Source: Trebouxia sp. TZW2008 (Eukaryota; Chlorophyta; Trebouxiophyceae; Trebouxiales; Trebouxiaceae). Taken from it: DNA of 59,497 nt. Position 1 is the stretch's first letter; every line of letters starts with the position of its first letter. Positions 34,401-46,300 of the stretch are shown piece after piece. The stretch is from positions 1-59,497 of the forward strand of contig BDIU01000060.1 of the NCBI GenBank assembly GCA_002118135.1, given 5' to 3'. The translations under genes were made by a program, and so were the position numbers. Below the pieces are notes generated by a model, which was not told where the DNA came from, ran no database searches, and saw only the letters and a program-made list of their open reading frames with translations.

Positions 34401-37400
34401 CAGGATGACCTCAACAACAGAGAAGCTTCCCCTCCTCCACGACAGTAAGTCACAACAATTAGTCACACTCAGCACAAAACCTGTCGGCTCACAAACTTCT
34501 TGCCATTTGGTAATTTGGATGTCATGATGGCCAGTTCAATACATGTACAAAGTCATGCCTCTCAGAGTATCAACATAATGCTGCTGACGATAATGAGCAC
34601 CTCGGCACACAGCACAATATGAACACAATGCTGCTGACCATGATGAGGACCTCGGCACACAACGCAACCTCAACGACAGACATGTCTCTCCTTCTGAATG
34701 GCAGTCAACTTCCAAGAGCAAGCATGCAGCAAGCTTCCATCCAATCTTTGTGACGGTGGTTCTTGGCTCACGAACTCTTTATCAGCTAGGCTGGCTTTTG
34801 ATTAATAAACTACTTGCCACCCCAAGGTTGTATCGCTGCATGCTAAATGTTGAAGCCCTTGTCATGTTGACACATGCATGCCTGTTTGTATGAAGGTCCC
34901 CAACAGCAAGTCAAGAAGACCAAGAAGCAGAAGGTGGTACCGCCCTCCGCAAGCATGGCAAGGAGCTGCAGCGGCTGCTCAAGAACAGTCACCTTTCTTG
35001 ACATCACCTCTTGACATGCTGCTTCTCAGGCTGACAGCTGTGGGTTTGTGTGTATGAAGGTCACCAACAGCAAGTCAAGAAGACGAAGACGAAGGTGGTA
35101 ACGCCCTCAGCAAGCATGGCAAAGAGTTGCAACAGCTGCTCAAGAAGACTGGCCTCTCTGAGTCCGATGATGACGCATCCAATTTGGTGCGGCCTGCTTT
35201 TGACATTGCCTACCTTTGATTTTAGTCTGAATTTGCATGATTGTTTTTGTAGTCATCCTCAGCGTGCGCCACCCTCATCAAACATGGCAAGGAGCTTGCT
35301 CACAAATACCCCTTTAACCAAGTCTGATGATTTGTGGTACAGCCTGCTCCTGCCAACCTGTGTTTGTGTTTTGCCATCTAACAGATGTTGCTGTAAAGCT
35401 TTCTCACGTGGCCCTTGTACAATCAGCAAGTGCTGTGGTGCTGAGGCAACTTGAAACCAATCAAGACATGTACAAGACATCCCGTGCCAAAATGCGGGCA
35501 GATGCTAGCTTGCTGGTGATCATAGAATTCCTTGATGATACATATAAGTGAACCATGCATGATTTCTGTAATCCATCCTGGAGAGAAGAGCAGCTCCCTG
35601 GTAGGTATCAAAAACTTTGCTGCTGCAGGACAAAAGAGAGGATGACAGTCTGTTGACTGATGATGATGACGATGATGATGATGATGATGATATAGAAGAC
35701 TTAGATGCCCTTGCTAAGGGCTTGAGCCCCAAAGATGACCCCCCCAAACCCCCCAAGGCTGCTTCTGCTGCTGAAGCAAGTGAGGACCATCACTTGCAAC
35801 GTCGATAATCATGATAGTGAGACCGATAACCATGAAAGTAATCATATCATGAGAGTTGTTAGCCGCTATCATCACTTGAACCCTTTCCAGCATATGTGCT
35901 AGGTGTGTGTAGCGCATGTTGTGACAAGCCAGGACAGACAACTGCCTCGCGACAGTGCATGACATTGATCACATGGCATGTAAACACACTGTCACATGAA
36001 ATCAGCACCCTGCTTACAAGATTAGCCAATACAAGCAAAGCATGCTTGCAAGGCTGACTTGACAACAGTCTAAGGTGCAAAATGAACGCTGTGCTGAAGA
36101 TGGCATACCAGCACTGTTTGGCTGACATGGACTCAGCCTCCACATCAGATGCTGGTCATGAGTGCAGGGGACTGTTCACATGTCAGCTAAAAGGTGCTGA
36201 TCGACCATCTCAGTACAGTACATGTTTCATACCTCACGGCTGTTGTCAATCTGAGCAATTTATCTTTGGGCTTCCTTTTCTTTGACAGTGCAAATAAATA
36301 GCTCCAGTGCACAGGTCTTGATGTTTTTCTTGTCTCATTGTGAAGGGGGTGAGACAACAAGGCATATCTTTATCGCCTAGTCTTTCAAGGTCTTTGAAGA
36401 TCTAGAAAGAAAAAGGTAAGCATGCTCTTCTTGCACTGGCTGATGCTGTGATCAGGTTGCTGAGTCTTTAAGACAGTGTGTCATGCGTATAGTCACTGAT
36501 ACAAGAGTAAGGAGGCAGTGATGTACCATATGCAATACTCAATTTGCAACACATCATACACAATACGTGTTGTTTGGAAGTATGAGTCACTCAGATAGAG
36601 TGCAAACTGTGAGATATTCAGCACGTCCAATGTCAGCAAAGCAGCTGGAGCGAAGTGCAAAGCTGAAGGCTTTGCTAGCTGCATCAACTGAGAATCGTAA
36701 TCGCAAAATCCTCTGTAACTGCTCACTCTGATATGTGTTCTGTTATGACTTGAAAGCAGACGACATGTGCAAAAGCTGATTCGATTCTGGGACTTTGTGT
36801 TGCATGCAGCGCGCAAGAGGTCCCCCACGCCACAACTTCTCATGTCAGCAAAGCAGCTAGAATCAAGCACAAAGCTGAAGGGTTTGCTAGCTGCATCAGC
36901 CCAGATGCTTTTGATTGCGTCTTGCATCCTGCTGTGAGTTGGAGAACATCTTTTCTGCATGCAAGCTGCATTGAGTCTGACACACTGAAGCACTGTGCAG
37001 CACGCAACCAGTCCCCCACACCGACCTCAGGCGTCAGCAAAGCAGCTGGGCTGAAGGGCCACGCCGAAGCCTTTCAACACAGACCCGCCACTTGTGAATA
37101 CCGGACACAAAGACTCGCAGCAGCTTGTGACTTTTTTCTGTTTGTGAGCTGACAAACAGCCTGCATTTAGCTGCGTAAAGATTTTGTGTTCTGTGCAGCG
37201 TGCAATAGGTCCCCACTCCAACCTCAGGCGTCAGCAAAGCAGCTGGTGTGAAGAGCAATGCCAAAGCCTTTCAACACAGACCTGCCACGTGTAAATACCG
37301 GACACAAAGACACGCAGCAGCTTGTGACTGTTTTCTGTTTGTTAGCTGACAAAAAGCCTGCATTTAGCTGCATTGAGATTTTGTGTTCTGTGCAGCGTGC

Positions 37401-39715
37401 AACAGGTCCCCATTCCAACCTCAGGCGTCAGCAAAGCAGCTGGTGTGAAGAGCGATGCCAAAGCCTTTCAACACAGACCTGCCGCTTGTGAATACCGGAT
37501 ACAAAGACACGCAGCAGCTTGTGACTGTATTCTGTTTGTGAGCTGACAAAAAGCCTGCATTTAGCTGCATTAAGATTTTGTGTTCTGTGCGGTGCGCAAC
37601 AGGTCCCCCATTCCAACCTCAGGCATCAGCAAAGCAGCTGGAGTGAAGCAAAAAGCCAAAGGGTTTGCTAGCTGCATTCATACGGATGAGGATACGGATG
37701 ACGCTTGTTGAATTCACATGTGATCACACCCTGTTGCTTATGACTGTCTTTTGCGTCCTGCTCTGAGCTGAAAAGCACATTGACTCTGACATGCTCGAGC
37801 GTTGTGCAGCGCGTAATAGGTCGCCTACTCCAACCTCAGGCGTCAGCAAAGCGGCTGGTGTGAAGCGAAAAGCTGAAGGCGATCAGCCAGCAGCTAAGCG
37901 CAAGCGCTCAGCCACACCACCAACAGGACAGGTACCTTCTCCTGCCCTGCCCTGTCCTGCCCTTCCCTGCCCTATCCTGTCCTGTCCTGTCCTGTCCTGC
38001 TGTCAATTTTTGGCGCTGACAGTCACAAACATAGCAGCCTGTCATGTATATCATGTTCACATGGGATCACATGTTGTGAACACACAGCAAGCTGACATTC
38101 ACAAGCGTGGCAATTTACAATCAACCAGCAGCCAAGCGCAAGCGCTCAGCCACACCACCCTCAGGCCAGGTGAACTTCTTACTTGTCCTGCTTGAAACTG
38201 GAACAGCAGCATTCTGAAACAATATGTGGTCTGTTGTGGCCTCTGTCAGCGGCTGGGTGCTGAAAATCAGGAATATAGCATCGTTATGTGTGTTCTGGTG
38301 AAATTGCTGTCAAACACAGGAACATAGAAATTGAAGCCAAACACAGGAGTTGCCGTCAAGCCTTTGACACTGGCGGTCAACATTTATGTAGAATTTGCAA
38401 GTGCTGAATTTGATACCTGTAACCATTGCTGTCTTCAGATTTTCAGACAGATTTCAATAGCATTTGGTGGATCGTGAGGTTGTTCAATCGCGCGTTGTAT
38501 CTGCTCCAATCATCTGCTCAAACTCACCATTTCAGTCAACTTACCAGTTTCTTGCAGGCCAAGGCAGCTACAAAGCCACCGATCAAGAAGGAAGCAACGC
38601 CCTCTCCTGCAGTCAAGGCTGAGGCAGTGACTTCCAAGCCGTCAAACCCAGTCACAGCAGCTGAGATCAGGGACTATGCCAAAAGCAGAGGTGGCAGCAT
38701 CCCCGCCAAGGACCTGTCCCAGCATTTCAAAGAACGCCTCGTAGTAAGTAATTTTATGTGTAGCTCGAGCAAGAAATTTGTAATAGCATTTGACAAGACT
38801 GGCTCAAGCAAGCAATCTCTCATGCAACTTTGAGAAGCTGTTTTTGTGATAGCAGTCCTTGCACACAAGCTGTCACAGCATTCGAAGAGTGCCTTGTCTT
38901 AAGCTCTTGCATGTCTGGCACAAGCAAGCAATCTATCATAGCAGGCATTGAGACTGGTTTTGTGGTTGCATCCCTTGCACATGATCTATCAAAGCCATTC
39001 AAGAGCGCCTTCTGGGTAGCTTCTGCATGTCTGTCATACATAAGCAATCTGTCAGACCAGCTAAAGAGACTGAGTTTATAGTAACACCCCTTGCATGCGA
39101 CCTGTCAAAAAATCTCAATTTTGGAGCACCCCTGGCAAGCTTTGGCATGTCTGGCAAAACTAACTAATTTGTCACAGCATTTCAAGCAGCTGGTTCTGTG
39201 GTAACATCTCTTGCATGCAAAACGTCAAAGCTGCCTTGTTCTCAGCTCTCGCATGTCTGGCACTTACAAACAAGTAATCTGTCAAATTGTTTCAAAGAGT
39301 GTCTTTTTATATAAGACTTTTGCATGGTTGACAATGGCAAGCTGAATGCAGACCTGTCTGTCGATTATGGCTGGGCACCTATTATGTAATTGCAGTGCAG
39401 GCATTACTCATCTCTTTTGCAAAAAGTCTTTCCCATGAGTGAGTCGTGTTCATTGTTGCCCATACATGTGCCACACACGTATGTCCGACACACACGCTTC
39501 CGTCTTGGCAAGTATCTGTGCGGCCTGGAGTGGCAATTCGCTGCAATGCAAGCAGTGTCAGCAAAGTTGCATCAGTTCATGGTCTCTCAGGCAATATTAC
39601 CTGATATTATGTGCGCTGTCCAATGCAGACTGCCCAAGAAAAGGCTGTTTTCAAGCACGCTGTCAAGGATGTGCTGACTTTCAATCCAGATACCAAGGAA
39701 CTTCGTCTGAAGTAA
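31422..39715 (+). CDS. Transcription initiation factor IIF alpha subunit (RAP74)
   Basis: Partner of TFIIF-beta that recruits RNA polymerase II to promoters. Exons in phase: 31422-31460 (tentative first), 31552-31629, 32333-32708, 33687-33832, 34317-34444, 35060-35186, 35629-35779, 37810-37931, 38558-38743, 39629-39715; 479 residues. The N-terminal dimerisation region has YFVLLKEGKEFVAVPLTAWY followed by SLEEAEEEMEKKH, very like plant TFIIF-alpha. Then come acidic/basic linkers (ANSDEEEKRANRARVANAD; an 11-Asp run followed by IEDLDALAKG; GGNALSKHGKELQQLLKKTG; KAAGVKRKAEGDQPAAKRKR). The C-terminal winged helix runs from NPVTAAEIRDYAKSRGG to VFKHAVKDVLTFNPDTKELR, ending LK. Introns are crowded with degenerate exon copies. 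The first exon is a guess fitted by phase. Confidence 0.9.
31803..32200 (-). CDS. Antisense ORF of unknown function inside a TFIIF-alpha intron
   Basis: Open on the minus strand for about 130 codons. It begins after an acceptor-like tgcttgcag near 32193 and ends TPF-stop at 31803. It contains DRDRLKRNVRPKHLQTCLDL and EAELEAVESPAQGLIAGLD. The stretch is visibly more GC-rich than the surrounding intron and uses CGN codons freely, unlike its neighbours. It could be the last exon of a nested gene, a mobile-element fragment or chance. Not recognised. Confidence 0.35.
33299..33735 (+). repeat. Tandem copies of TFIIF-alpha exon 33687-33832
   Basis: Three degenerate copies at about 33299, 33398 and 33549 precede the exon at 33687. 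Each has gcatgcag or ggcag acceptors, a G-rich stretch and gatgaagaagagaagaaagc-like text. Only the last fits the phase left by 32708. Confidence 0.85.
34560..35190 (+). repeat. Duplicated pieces around TFIIF-alpha exons 34317-34444 and 35060-35186
   Basis: gtatgaag followed by gtccccaacagcaagtcaag at 34893 duplicates 35051 onward and reads ALRKHGKELQRLLKN in place of ALSKHGKELQQLLKK. The second copy has the in-frame donor after SNL. Fragments near 34570-34680 repeat the aatgctgctga motif of the previous exon. Confidence 0.8.
36600..37870 (+). repeat. Array of TFIIF-alpha exon 37810-37931 copies, ~197-bp period
   Basis: Acceptor-plus-exon copies start at 36810, 37001, 37199, 37396, 37593 and 37810, with a vestige near 36635. 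Each has gtgcag|cgngcaa-aggtc and gcgtcagcaaagcagctgg. Spacings are 191, 198, 197, 197 and 217 bp. In the 37593 copy the acceptor AG has become GG. The final copy fits phase. Confidence 0.9.
37935..38000. repeat. (CCTGT/CCTGC)n pentamer microsatellite
   Basis: Pentamer run directly after the donor at 37932. A reverse-complement pentamer of the same kind recurs at 53630-53660. Confidence 0.9.
38120..38172 (+). repeat. Copy of TFIIF-alpha exon 37810-37931 donor edge
   Basis: cagccaagcgcaagcgctca ... then gtgaac repeats the exon's last ~45 bases, ~240 bp downstream of the real donor. Confidence 0.85.
38744..39315 (+). repeat. Decayed copies of TFIIF-alpha exon 38558-38743 donor edge
   Basis: Six to seven degenerate copies of ctgtcccagcatttcaaaga and the following intron start recur at ~95-140 bp spacing (for example near 38870, 38985, 39170, 39280). 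Confidence 0.75.
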
Positions 39716-40420
39716 GCAAGGTGCCGTTTGGAGCAAGGGGCTGCAGTGGTAAGCTCAGCATTGACTTGCCATGACAAATGTTTGCCTGATTCAAAGGGCT
39801 TTCAGTACTGTGTCGTTACTAGTGTAAGGGCGATTGATTCAAGTGTCTCAGATCTTGTGTCGTGAACAGTGTCAGGGTGACTGATGTAAATGGCCCACAT
39901 TTGGCCTGCCTAAGCCACTTGTGACAGCAATGACAGGACCAAAATAGCCGCAGAATATGAACCTAAGCTACCTAAAGGCTTCCATTCGACACAAGGAACT
40001 GTGCTGCAAAATGCAGCATGTCCACCACTTGGTCACTGAACTGCTAATTTAGGTATGGCTACTGGAGCGATGTTGTCATTCATTTGTGCTAAAGGAAAGC
40101 CTCTGCCCTGCAGGCAAGTCATGCATTGTCTTGAAACCATAGTACGTCAACCAATTCAGCGCACAGGCACGAGCTGTCTGACCAGCTCTGAGAGCATCAA
40201 ACAAGAGCAACTCATCAGATTTGCATAATGTCCATAGATATCGATTTGCAAGGTGGATAAGGGAGTGTGTGATGTGCATTTCTAGGTGAAGCAGTTTTCG
40301 GAACGCCTGAACACAAGAGGCAAAGCAACGCCCAGCTGCTCTGCATGACTGCTGTTACACTGCTCTCAACATGTAGGGACTGAGCTTGACAGCACTTCTG
40401 CATGTGATGGGCAAGTGACT
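39716..40420. other. Convergent 3' flanks of TFIIF-alpha and AKR2-like genes
   Basis: The two genes end tail to tail here. No coding region was recognised in ~700 bp; the small open frames on both strands lack splice or homology support. Confidence 0.5.
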
Positions 40421-42504
40421 TCAGCTGAGTAGTTCCAGCAGCTCATCATCACCATTGATGGGATTTTGCTCTGACAGCCTGCACTCATCCAGTCTTTCAC
40501 AGCCAGTTGCAAAGAGTCAAAGACCAAAAGTAGTCCTTGGGACACCACCTTCATGCTAAAGTTGCATTGAGACATAAAAATGAGAGCAAACTTCAGAAAT
40601 GCATCAAACTGCTTTGTGGCAGCATTGCAAATACATATATGACTGCATGCGAAGCCTCAGGCATGCAGCTGCAATCAGCAAAAGCATTGCAGACATGCTG
40701 TCTGTGCAAAGGGTGTAGGCACTCACTTGACCAGATCAAGACCAGTTTTGCCAGTCGAGTTTTTGGCCTGTGTATCAGCACCAGCATCTATCAGCGTCTC
40801 AGCACACGTGCCTCTGCCATACCCACAAGCATAATGCAGCGGTGTATTCTGTAAGTTCTCTGTCGCCTCTAGGTTTGCCTTAGCTTCTATCAAAGCACTA
40901 AGCACATCATCCCTGCCGAATGCTACAGCATAATGCAATGGTGTTCTGCCATCTGCATCTGGTTCATTGACATCTTTTCCTACTGCTATGAAGTCCTCAA
41001 TTGCTTCCAAATCGCCGTGCCTGCGGTAAAAGCATTTCAATCACAGACAAATGCTTGCTGATTTGCATAACTACAATAACAACACTGAGTACACATTCCA
41101 GCACATTTGCTAGGTGTGTGTGGGCCAAGTCCTGTCTCGCCAGGCAGGCTTGTTAAGCGTATCTGTAGGGACGTCTGGTTTGAAGTTTTGAACGTCAGAC
41201 AAAACAATGGGAGATCTGGGATGACATTGCTGATTTGTATAGCAGGAAGTGTATGCATGCTTTGTATCCTGTGAGCAGACGGACACTGAGGTGCATATGC
41301 ACTTGTTTCTGGACAATGTTGACCATTTGTACTGCCATTAAAGCAGCTGATTTCTGGTTGTTATGTGCCAGTCATGATGCTCAAATATATGTCCCTGTGT
41401 GCAAATTATTCTGTACTCACAGCAGCATCTTGATCATGACATGGCATGCGTGAAAACAGTGGTGCAAGCACATGTGTGCATATCAAGTAGGGTGAATGCT
41501 TACTTTGCAGCATCTCGCAAGTTGTTGATTTCAGCTTCCTCGCCTGGAGGTACAGAGGGTCCAGGGGCGACTGTTTGGGGTGGGGGTCCAGCACCTCCTA
41601 GCTTACTCATCACCTGCAGACGACTAAGCTAAACTTTACTGACAGCGCTGACTCAAGTGGGCAATTTGAGCCAAACCCTGAGGGACCATATGTGACTGAC
41701 GAATGGCTGTCTGAGCATGGCTTACAGATGCTTTTGTCAAAACAACAATTGACTGTAGGCAGCAATGACTGATCAATAATGTACGTCAGGGAGAGCAATC
41801 ACCAGACGTGACTCAAGGTGTGCGAGCAAGCTGAGTCATCACCTTCTGAGTCAGGTCTGGATCTGCCATCAGCTTCATCATGGCTGCTGGGTCACCAGAC
41901 CTTGCTTGCTCAAAGAATGGCTTCAACTCTGGGTCTTCCTGAACAAAGTGAAGACTCAGCTATGGATTGGCTGCCATGTCAAGTCTTTCAGTGCAACACA
42001 GAGCACAGCCTTGATGCAAGAAGAGCCGTAAACTGTCCAAAGCATGCATCTGCAGGCATGATCAGAGTTTCTCTGGGCATGACAAGCTGCCTGGATTGTG
42101 CAGCCAGTTACATTTGTGTTCATGTTGAGCAGAGCAAGCTGTGCAGCTTGTGCATACACGCAAGCAAAACATTGCACTGCACCCCAGAGCTGCAAGTCAC
42201 TGCCTGAAATGTGTAGTCTCAGACTCAGTTGAAGCTTGCTCAGGCTTTGATGTCTTGGCAATCCAAACACAGCATTCAATGCTTGCCATTGCCAATGCAG
42301 ACTGCCAGTGACACTTGCTCGCAGGCGTGTCTTACACGACATGCGCTGCAAGCCTTCTTGCACATAGTGTGGCACACTCACCCGTAGCTTTTCCACCTTC
42401 TCAGCAAAGGATTTGTCTTGCATGAGCGCCTGCACTTGTTGCATTTGCTCTTGAACCTCAGGCTTGTTCATTTGTTCCTGTAGGGCCTCCATTTGCGCTT
42501 TGAC
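40421..42504 (-). CDS. AKR2: AKR2-like ankyrin repeat protein (organelle outer-membrane protein chaperone)
   Basis: Known AKR2 proteins escort tail- and signal-anchored proteins to the chloroplast outer envelope. Exons on the minus strand: 42504-42382, 41938-41843, 41613-41504, 41020-40727, 40478-40421; 226 residues in phase from VKAQMEALQEQMNKPEVQEQ onward. The N-terminal helical, STI1-like part includes QALMQDKSFAEKVEKLR and EDPELKPFFEQARSGDPAAM. A Pro-rich link (GAGPPPQTVAPGPSVPPGEE) leads to ankyrin repeats (HGDLEAIEDFIAVGKDVNEP; DGRTPLHYAVAFGRDDVLSA; NTPLHYACGYGRGTCAETLI). It ends SEQNPINGDDELLELLS. The first exon is unsettled: a GC-rich open stretch at 42605-42539 reading MEDPKASMQERARTPAL lies upstream, but its donor phase does not fit. 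Confidence 0.88.
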
Positions 42505-42519
42505 CTGAACAGTCACATC

Positions 42520-43306
42520 TGGTCAACTAGTTTAAACATACAGCGCGGGAGTCCTCGCGCGCTCTTGCATGCTTGCCTTCGGATCTTCCATGTCAAGTTG
42601 CGCCGGTTGGTCTTGGAAGGCATGCCGCCGTTGCGGACGTCTCTGCTTAGGATTCGTGCGCGCGGTGGACTGCAGTCTGTGTCTGGTCAGCCTTGCAGGG
42701 CGCGCCGAAACCGTCGACAACGCCTGCTGGCTGCATGATGCTGCATGCGCCATCTGCATCCTGATCACGATCACTTGCGTGAAGTTACAGGCGCTTGCTA
42801 TCAGACGCGATGCAGTTTGGATTGCTCGGAGGTTGACCGAGAAAAGTCGTTTCGTCTCCTGCAGTGATCAGCTGCAGTGATCGCTATCCCAGGTGCCATG
42901 CACGAGCGTCGCTGCGTGTTAAGGACCGCTTGAGCGGCTTCGATGCTACAATATTGATGCTGAGTTGCGGCTGGTGAGATGTGCGCAGGACCCGCGGACT
43001 GCAAAGCGGCACTCGGTTCAACATATTCATACGGGACACCTCGACCTGTGTCTGCCGACTACTGCAGCGACATCACGCTTGTGGGTCCTTCGTAAAAGGA
43101 GATCGCGATTTGTTTCCGCGCCGCAGCTCAGACCTTCGTTGTAACCTTTGGCAAGCTTTCAAGAGCTTACTCCCCCAGCATTCTGTAGCCAGACGCAAGG
43201 TGATCATCCAAGACATCCAGCCAAGACGGATAGTCGCAGACGCCGCCAGCAACAAAATAACTGTCAGCACTTTAATCTCATCTGGTTTACCTGTACGGCC
43301 AAGCCA
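42520..43306. promoter_or_regulatory. GC-rich divergent promoter / first-exon region of AKR2-like and glycosyltransferase genes
   Basis: About 0.7 kb richer in CpG than its surroundings lies between the two head-to-head genes. It probably holds the AKR2-like first exon and both promoters. No specific motif is claimed. Confidence 0.5.
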
Positions 43307-46300
43307 ATGAGTCGGCTCAGGACTTGTGCAACGCTTCAGCGAGCTGCGGTTGCTTCAGCGTTGCTGATCTTCGTTGCAGCGCCGATCGCGCTGTTGCACC
43401 GAGATTATGCCAAGCCTCACGCAAGGGCCGTCTCTCGTTCAGCCTCTGCATCTGGCTACGATGCGGCTCTACCGGTCGAGCAGCTTTTGTCGCTCAGGTA
43501 TGGGTGCTTGCACATCTGCACAATCTGCCCTCATCCAGCACCTGTGACACGATGACAAGGGCATAGCTCTTGGCCCATGTGCAGCTGTTGCCATGCCTGT
43601 CTGTGCCATCTTGTAAGTCCCACCTGCCCACTCAGCAATGTTTGCATTCAGTACATGACAGCCATTGTTTGCAGTTCATAATCACGACGCCCACTTCTGC
43701 TGATTATTCAGCTTTGCAGCTGCACAAGTCTGCTTGCATCAAACCCTACGACAACCTTCTGATCATTATGATACATTTCAGGCAGCCTAGCACCTTTCCT
43801 GTCTTGCCTGTACTGTTCAAAGCCATAGCTTGAGCCCAACACCTTTTTTGTGATGACTGTATCTCTAGGGCAATTACTTCAGCCCAGCATCTTTTTTGCA
43901 TTGCCTGTACCCTGCAGACAAGACTTGAGCCCAGCACCTTATTTGCGTTGCCTGTACACGACAGACAAGCACTCTGCAGACAAAAATTTGAGCACAGCAC
44001 CTTTTTTGCATAGCCTGTATTCTCCTGACAAGAACTCTGCAGACAAAAGCTTGAGCCCAGCACCTTTTTTGCGTCGCCTGTACCCTTCAGACAAGACTCT
44101 GAGCCCCAGTACCTTTCCTGTGTGGCTTGAACTATCCAATAAAACAGGCATGCCCTGCTTCACAGAAGCACCTTAGCCCAGCACCTTTTTTGCATAGCCT
44201 GTATTTCACACACAAACAATTGAGTCTAGCACCTTTTCTGCATTGCCTGTACTTTCCATGCCATCAGCAAGCAAGCCCAGCACCTTTGACTGCTGATTCT
44301 TTGTGTCAGATGCCTATGTGGCTAGATCATGCAATCAGTGTCACTGTGCTTCTTTTGCATGCTGAACATTTCACCCATCATCATGCATCACCTCAGCTGT
44401 TGTATGCTCATAGCTAAGCGCATGTGATGTGTCACATGCCAGTGGCAATGTCCATGAGTAGCTCACTTTCTGCCACATGGATGCAGAAATGCTTTTGTGA
44501 ATTTTGAATCTGCTCCTTTGTAGGCAGGAGTTGTATCGCCAGACCTACACTCAGCTCAAGCCAGTACACCCTCAAATACAGTCCGGCAACACGCTACAGG
44601 TTCTGCCCAGTTTTGCCAAGCCCCAAACCCTAGCCGCCGCAGACGGCACCATGGTGTTTCTGGAACCAGAACCCTATCTGAACGGGGCGCAAGACATTGT
44701 CAACCACACTGCAGACACGTTCATTGACAGCAAAACTCATGCAGCGTGGATGAAGGGCACTGCAAGCTTGAGAGGCAGACCTGTGGACATGCCAGAAGCC
44801 AGATATGCGCCTGTGACACGCAAGGATCTGGTCATCGCTCTGTCATCTTCACTTGATAGGTGAGAGTGCATGTTCTGCAGCCTGGCTCATGTACATTAAG
44901 GTTGCATTCAATCAAGCAATCAATCAATCAATGTTACTGTCCTGGGGACCCAACAGGATGGTCAACAGACAATATTGACAATTCATTCTTGGCAGACAGC
45001 AACACCTGATGTTCTGAAGACCATGGCTATGCACAAGCACATGCATTTTAGCAGAAGGCGCAATAGCAAAGTAAGCAAGATGATACATCCTTGGACTGAG
45101 TCCAAAAAAACGCAGCAAATGCAAAATGCATTGCGATCAAGTCTCAAGCACAGCGATCTACTGAATCTCGTGTTGATGGCCAATCTGAGCTCTACTGCAA
45201 CAGTGGTAGTCTTTAGAACTTTCTCTTTGCAAGGAAAGCCATGCACGCTGCATCATTGACAAGCCCTGATCACAATCAGTTGTTGTGCTCAGCATCTGTT
45301 GCTCAGCACAAAGGCACGTCAGCACAGCAATGTGTACAGAAGCAAGCTACTGGCATCAATGGCTCGAGCACATTGAAAAGAGAGAGAACAGTTACAATAA
45401 TCTCTCGATATACTGACTGCATTTGGTACCCAGAAAAGTGTCCTTACATCAAATTGTCCTTACTCAGAAGCACCACTGTAATGAATGCAGTGCTTGGTTC
45501 CCACTTGCATTGTTTTCATATCAAGAGTGTCCTTATATCGAGTGTCCTTGTATTGAGAGAATACTGTAGTCCTTCCTTTCTGCAGGAAATCCTTGTTTCA
45601 GGCTAGCAGGGCATGGCGGCAGGGGGTACGCACACACATCTCACTGGACATCCCCAATCCGTCGGGTCTCTTCTTCCAAGTAAGCTACTGTTGGTCCTGC
45701 CTAGCTCAGTGCTGATGCCTTGTCTTGCCATGCGTTCAAAACGAGACAAGAAGGAGTTAGAAGCAACCTTCAGCAGAGGTCCTGTTCAAGAACCAGACAG
45801 AAAAAGTCTGTTGGTGTCATCGATACAGGAAAAGTTGCAGCAGGTCGTCAAACAAGCTGGCCTTATGAGACAAGGCTTGAGCCATACACACCTGGCGCAT
45901 GTGCTGGAGAGTGCAATGTCATCATCACAACAACTTTCGTGCTGATGACTGCATGAAAGAAGTTTATGTCAGTTTTCTATGGCTAAACCGTCTTTTTTTG
46001 TTTTGTTTTGGATTTTGTCTGTTGAACTCCCTGTCGGGTCCTGAGGTCAGAAAATGTGACTGACTGACTGACTGACTGTCTGTCTGACTGACTGACTGAC
46101 TGACTGACTGATTGATAATAATTTACCAGATTGGATGCGTGTCTGCTGATCTCAAACCAAGGGTTGCCTTGACGCCGCAGGAAGGACGGAAGGCGTTCAA
46201 TGAGACATATGGCTACTGCAGAGATGTAGAAAGCAACTCAACAGACAGCTCAGTGGAGTCTCTCAGGTCTGGCCTGGACGTCATGAAATGCTGTGGTGCA

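Noticed and set aside
41830..41842. Continuation of AKR2-like exon 41938-41843 through VMTQLAR
   Set aside because: It runs to a stop within a few codons, whereas splicing at gtgatg joins in phase to VMSKLGG and the ankyrin repeats.
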